Source: Linanthus parryae (taxonomy: Eukaryota; Streptophyta; Magnoliopsida; Ericales; Polemoniaceae). From it: DNA of 64,000 bases. Position 1 is the stretch's first letter; each line of letters starts with the position of its first letter. Location: contig JALGPY010000012.1 of the NCBI GenBank assembly GCA_023055425.1, forward strand, positions 15,315,422 through 15,379,421. The letters are read 5' to 3'. Made by a program: the position numbers and the translations under genes. Below the pieces are notes generated by a model that made no database searches, was not told the DNA's origin, and was given only the letters and a program-made list of their open reading frames with translations. Positions 62,262 to 64,000 of this stretch are shown piece by piece.

Positions 62262-64000
62262 TGAAACAACCCGGATCCTACGGTTCCAGCTAGTACAACT
62301 TAACGATATTCCAAAGTGCTTTATTATAGAAATAAAATGGAAAACCTTCCTTACATTATTGCACAGAAATGATAAAACAACGTTTGAATCCAAAAGATAC
62401 AATTACTAAAGGATGTTTGCTAGCCATGACTCTAATCCTTAGCTCGTGTGCGTTTCCACCCCAGCTAGCTTGACATGCGGGTTTTGAAAAAGCGATAGCC
62501 GATCGCAGAAAATTTTAATTAGTAAAAACTAAGTAAGGTATACCACAATATGTAAAACAGAGTTTTGGCTAAAAACAATAACACACGATTTGCTAAAATC
62601 CCATTTAAAATATGATAATGGATAATTGATAAACTCAATGGCAGTAACCCAAATATGAAGAGATTTCGAGCATATATAAACAGTAACCAAGATCCAGATT
62701 TACAATATCACATAATCCTATATTAACACATATTCATCCATACAACAAATCACGATTAAATGTCCTATATGAAATGCAAGTGAATTCTCCAGTTAACCCC
62801 CAAGCAATATATATCATTCTAGCTATAATTTTACGTTTGTAACATACATTTAATAAGAAAATAGTAGTTTATAACTATAAAAGTAAAAGTTTAGGTGACG
62901 AAACTTTATTTAATATACTAGAATATTTATAGTGGCTAATACTTATAAATGAAAGAGATAGCTATTTTAAGTTAAAGTTTAGATTAATAAAAGAGTATTT
63001 TTCAAAGAGGTTAAAACCTAATTATCTTTAAAAAAATCATAATTAGTAAAACAAAGATTTAAGTGAAAGGAGTTAAAGTTCCAACGTATACAAAACATGG
63101 CGATTTAGAACATAATATAAACACTAATTTTTTTATAAAATACTAATCTAAACACTTGTAATGTTATAAATATGTATTTTCATAAAAAGAAATTGCCTAA
63201 TAGTCATATTGATAAAGAAAAAGGGAATACTAGCTTAACGTTTTACTATAAACCAAAACTAACTTATAATTAGCATCCAAATAAAAAAAATAGGTAGGTA
63301 TGCTAGTAAGAGATAACAACATCCCTTTCAAATTTAATTAATAAACAAACAACCCTAATCAGTTTCAGATATTACACGAATCATCCCACCAGTTTTCATA
63401 TCCCACAAAAACCACCCTCAAGGTTTCATACAAATTTCAGTTTACTTTCTTCTCCAATTGAACAGCCCAGTACCCACTGTGAAAATTTCGTTCAACACTA
63501 CAAACCCACAGATTGCTCAAAGTCCAAAATTTCCTGTGCTAAAAATGAGTAGCATACAAGGTGGGTTCAAAATGAAGAAGGGGGAATTTAAGGGCTTACC
63601 AAATGGAAGAAGGCGGCGATGCAGAGTCTCTGCCGCTGCTCGGGTTCACCGGAAAGGAGGGAGACGGACGGGAGAGAGAAAGTGGTGGCGACGGAGCTGG
63701 CGCAGAGGGGCGGAGAACGGCGTCGGGCGGCGCAGAGGAGGACAGCGGCGTCGTGCGCCGCTGGGTTGTCTTCGCCGGACCTGGGTTCGGCTTTGCCGGG
63801 CTCGGGTTCGGCCGACTTTTCTTTCGGCAAAAAAAAAAAAGAGAGTAGAGAGATGGCGAGAGAGAAACGAGAGAGGGAGAAAGCTTGGATGAAACCCAAT
63901 TGAAATCGTCATCGACGAGAGGAAATCTCGGGTCCTATTTTGGATGATAATTGGCGAAGTTGATGCCAAGATTGAGTCTTTGACTTGATCGTGAATCGGG
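62262..64000 (+). repeat. Start of a gypsy (chromovirus-type) LTR, runs off the window
   Basis: Begins TGAAACAACCCGGATCC exactly where the Athila LTR is broken. The next ~1.3 kb is AT-rich, then from about 63590 a GC-rich part (AAGGCGGCGATGCAGAG, GGCGCAGAGGGGCGG) gives open frames on both strands with no domain. This composition and the TG(T/A)AACA(A/C)CCCGG start resemble long Tekay/Del LTRs. The end and second LTR are outside the window. Confidence 0.5.

Noticed and set aside
63458..63899. Arg-rich or Gly-rich proteins at the right edge
   Set aside because: GC-rich LTR-like DNA with frames open on both strands and no domain or start context.

Overview
The window is plant nuclear DNA, almost certainly from a dicot with a transposon-rich genome. 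The evidence is GT-AG introns of very different lengths, plant retrotransposon lineages (Tork-, Ale- and SIRE-like copia, an Athila/Tat-like gypsy, L1- and RTE-type LINEs), many small hAT- and Mutator-like elements, and two plant genes. I cannot name the species. No bacterial, organellar, rRNA, tRNA or CRISPR feature was recognised.

Left arm (1-10.3 kb) is nested retrotransposons. A decayed Ale-like copia on the minus strand is split by a hAT-like MITE (111-640) and a Tork-like copia (761-5632). It adjoins a plus-strand LTR (from 7388). That LTR was broken by a short non-autonomous copia-type element (7843-10289), which has both LTRs, a primer-binding site and a perfect TCTCT target duplication.

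A two-exon serpin gene follows (10884-13113, 388 aa). Its only intron carries a 491-bp hAT-type MITE. Its reactive loop lacks the usual plant P2-P1 Leu-Arg.

From 15.2 to 24.3 kb lie a SIRE-like copia fragment, a ~3.9-kb long-TIR Mutator-like element and LTR/LINE debris. The Mutator-like element carries a 66-codon Tudor-like reading frame and a 5'-truncated LINE with its own target duplication.

The main gene is BIG (24710-52766), the plant UBR4/calossin-type giant protein. I place 14 exons whose lengths keep phase throughout and give 15,303 nt, 5,100 aa. The UBR box, ZZ finger, a Cys-rich cluster and the C-terminal Cys/His E3-like module are intact. Intron 4 (6.2 kb) is inflated by four small DNA transposons, each with recognisable target duplications. 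Intron 2 holds an RTE LINE relic, and introns 6 and 11 hold tandem duplications.

Right arm (53.3-64 kb): a minus-strand LINE interrupted by a minus-strand Athila/Tat-like gypsy element that kept gag and a frameshifted protease but shows no RT, RNase H or integrase. Its 5' LTR is cut by another LTR that runs off the window.

I do not see a wholly new biological system. The points most worth checking are the serpin loop, the decoy acceptors before BIG exon 7, the minimal uORF of BIG, the captured Tudor-like frame, and the palindrome array in the Athila LTR.
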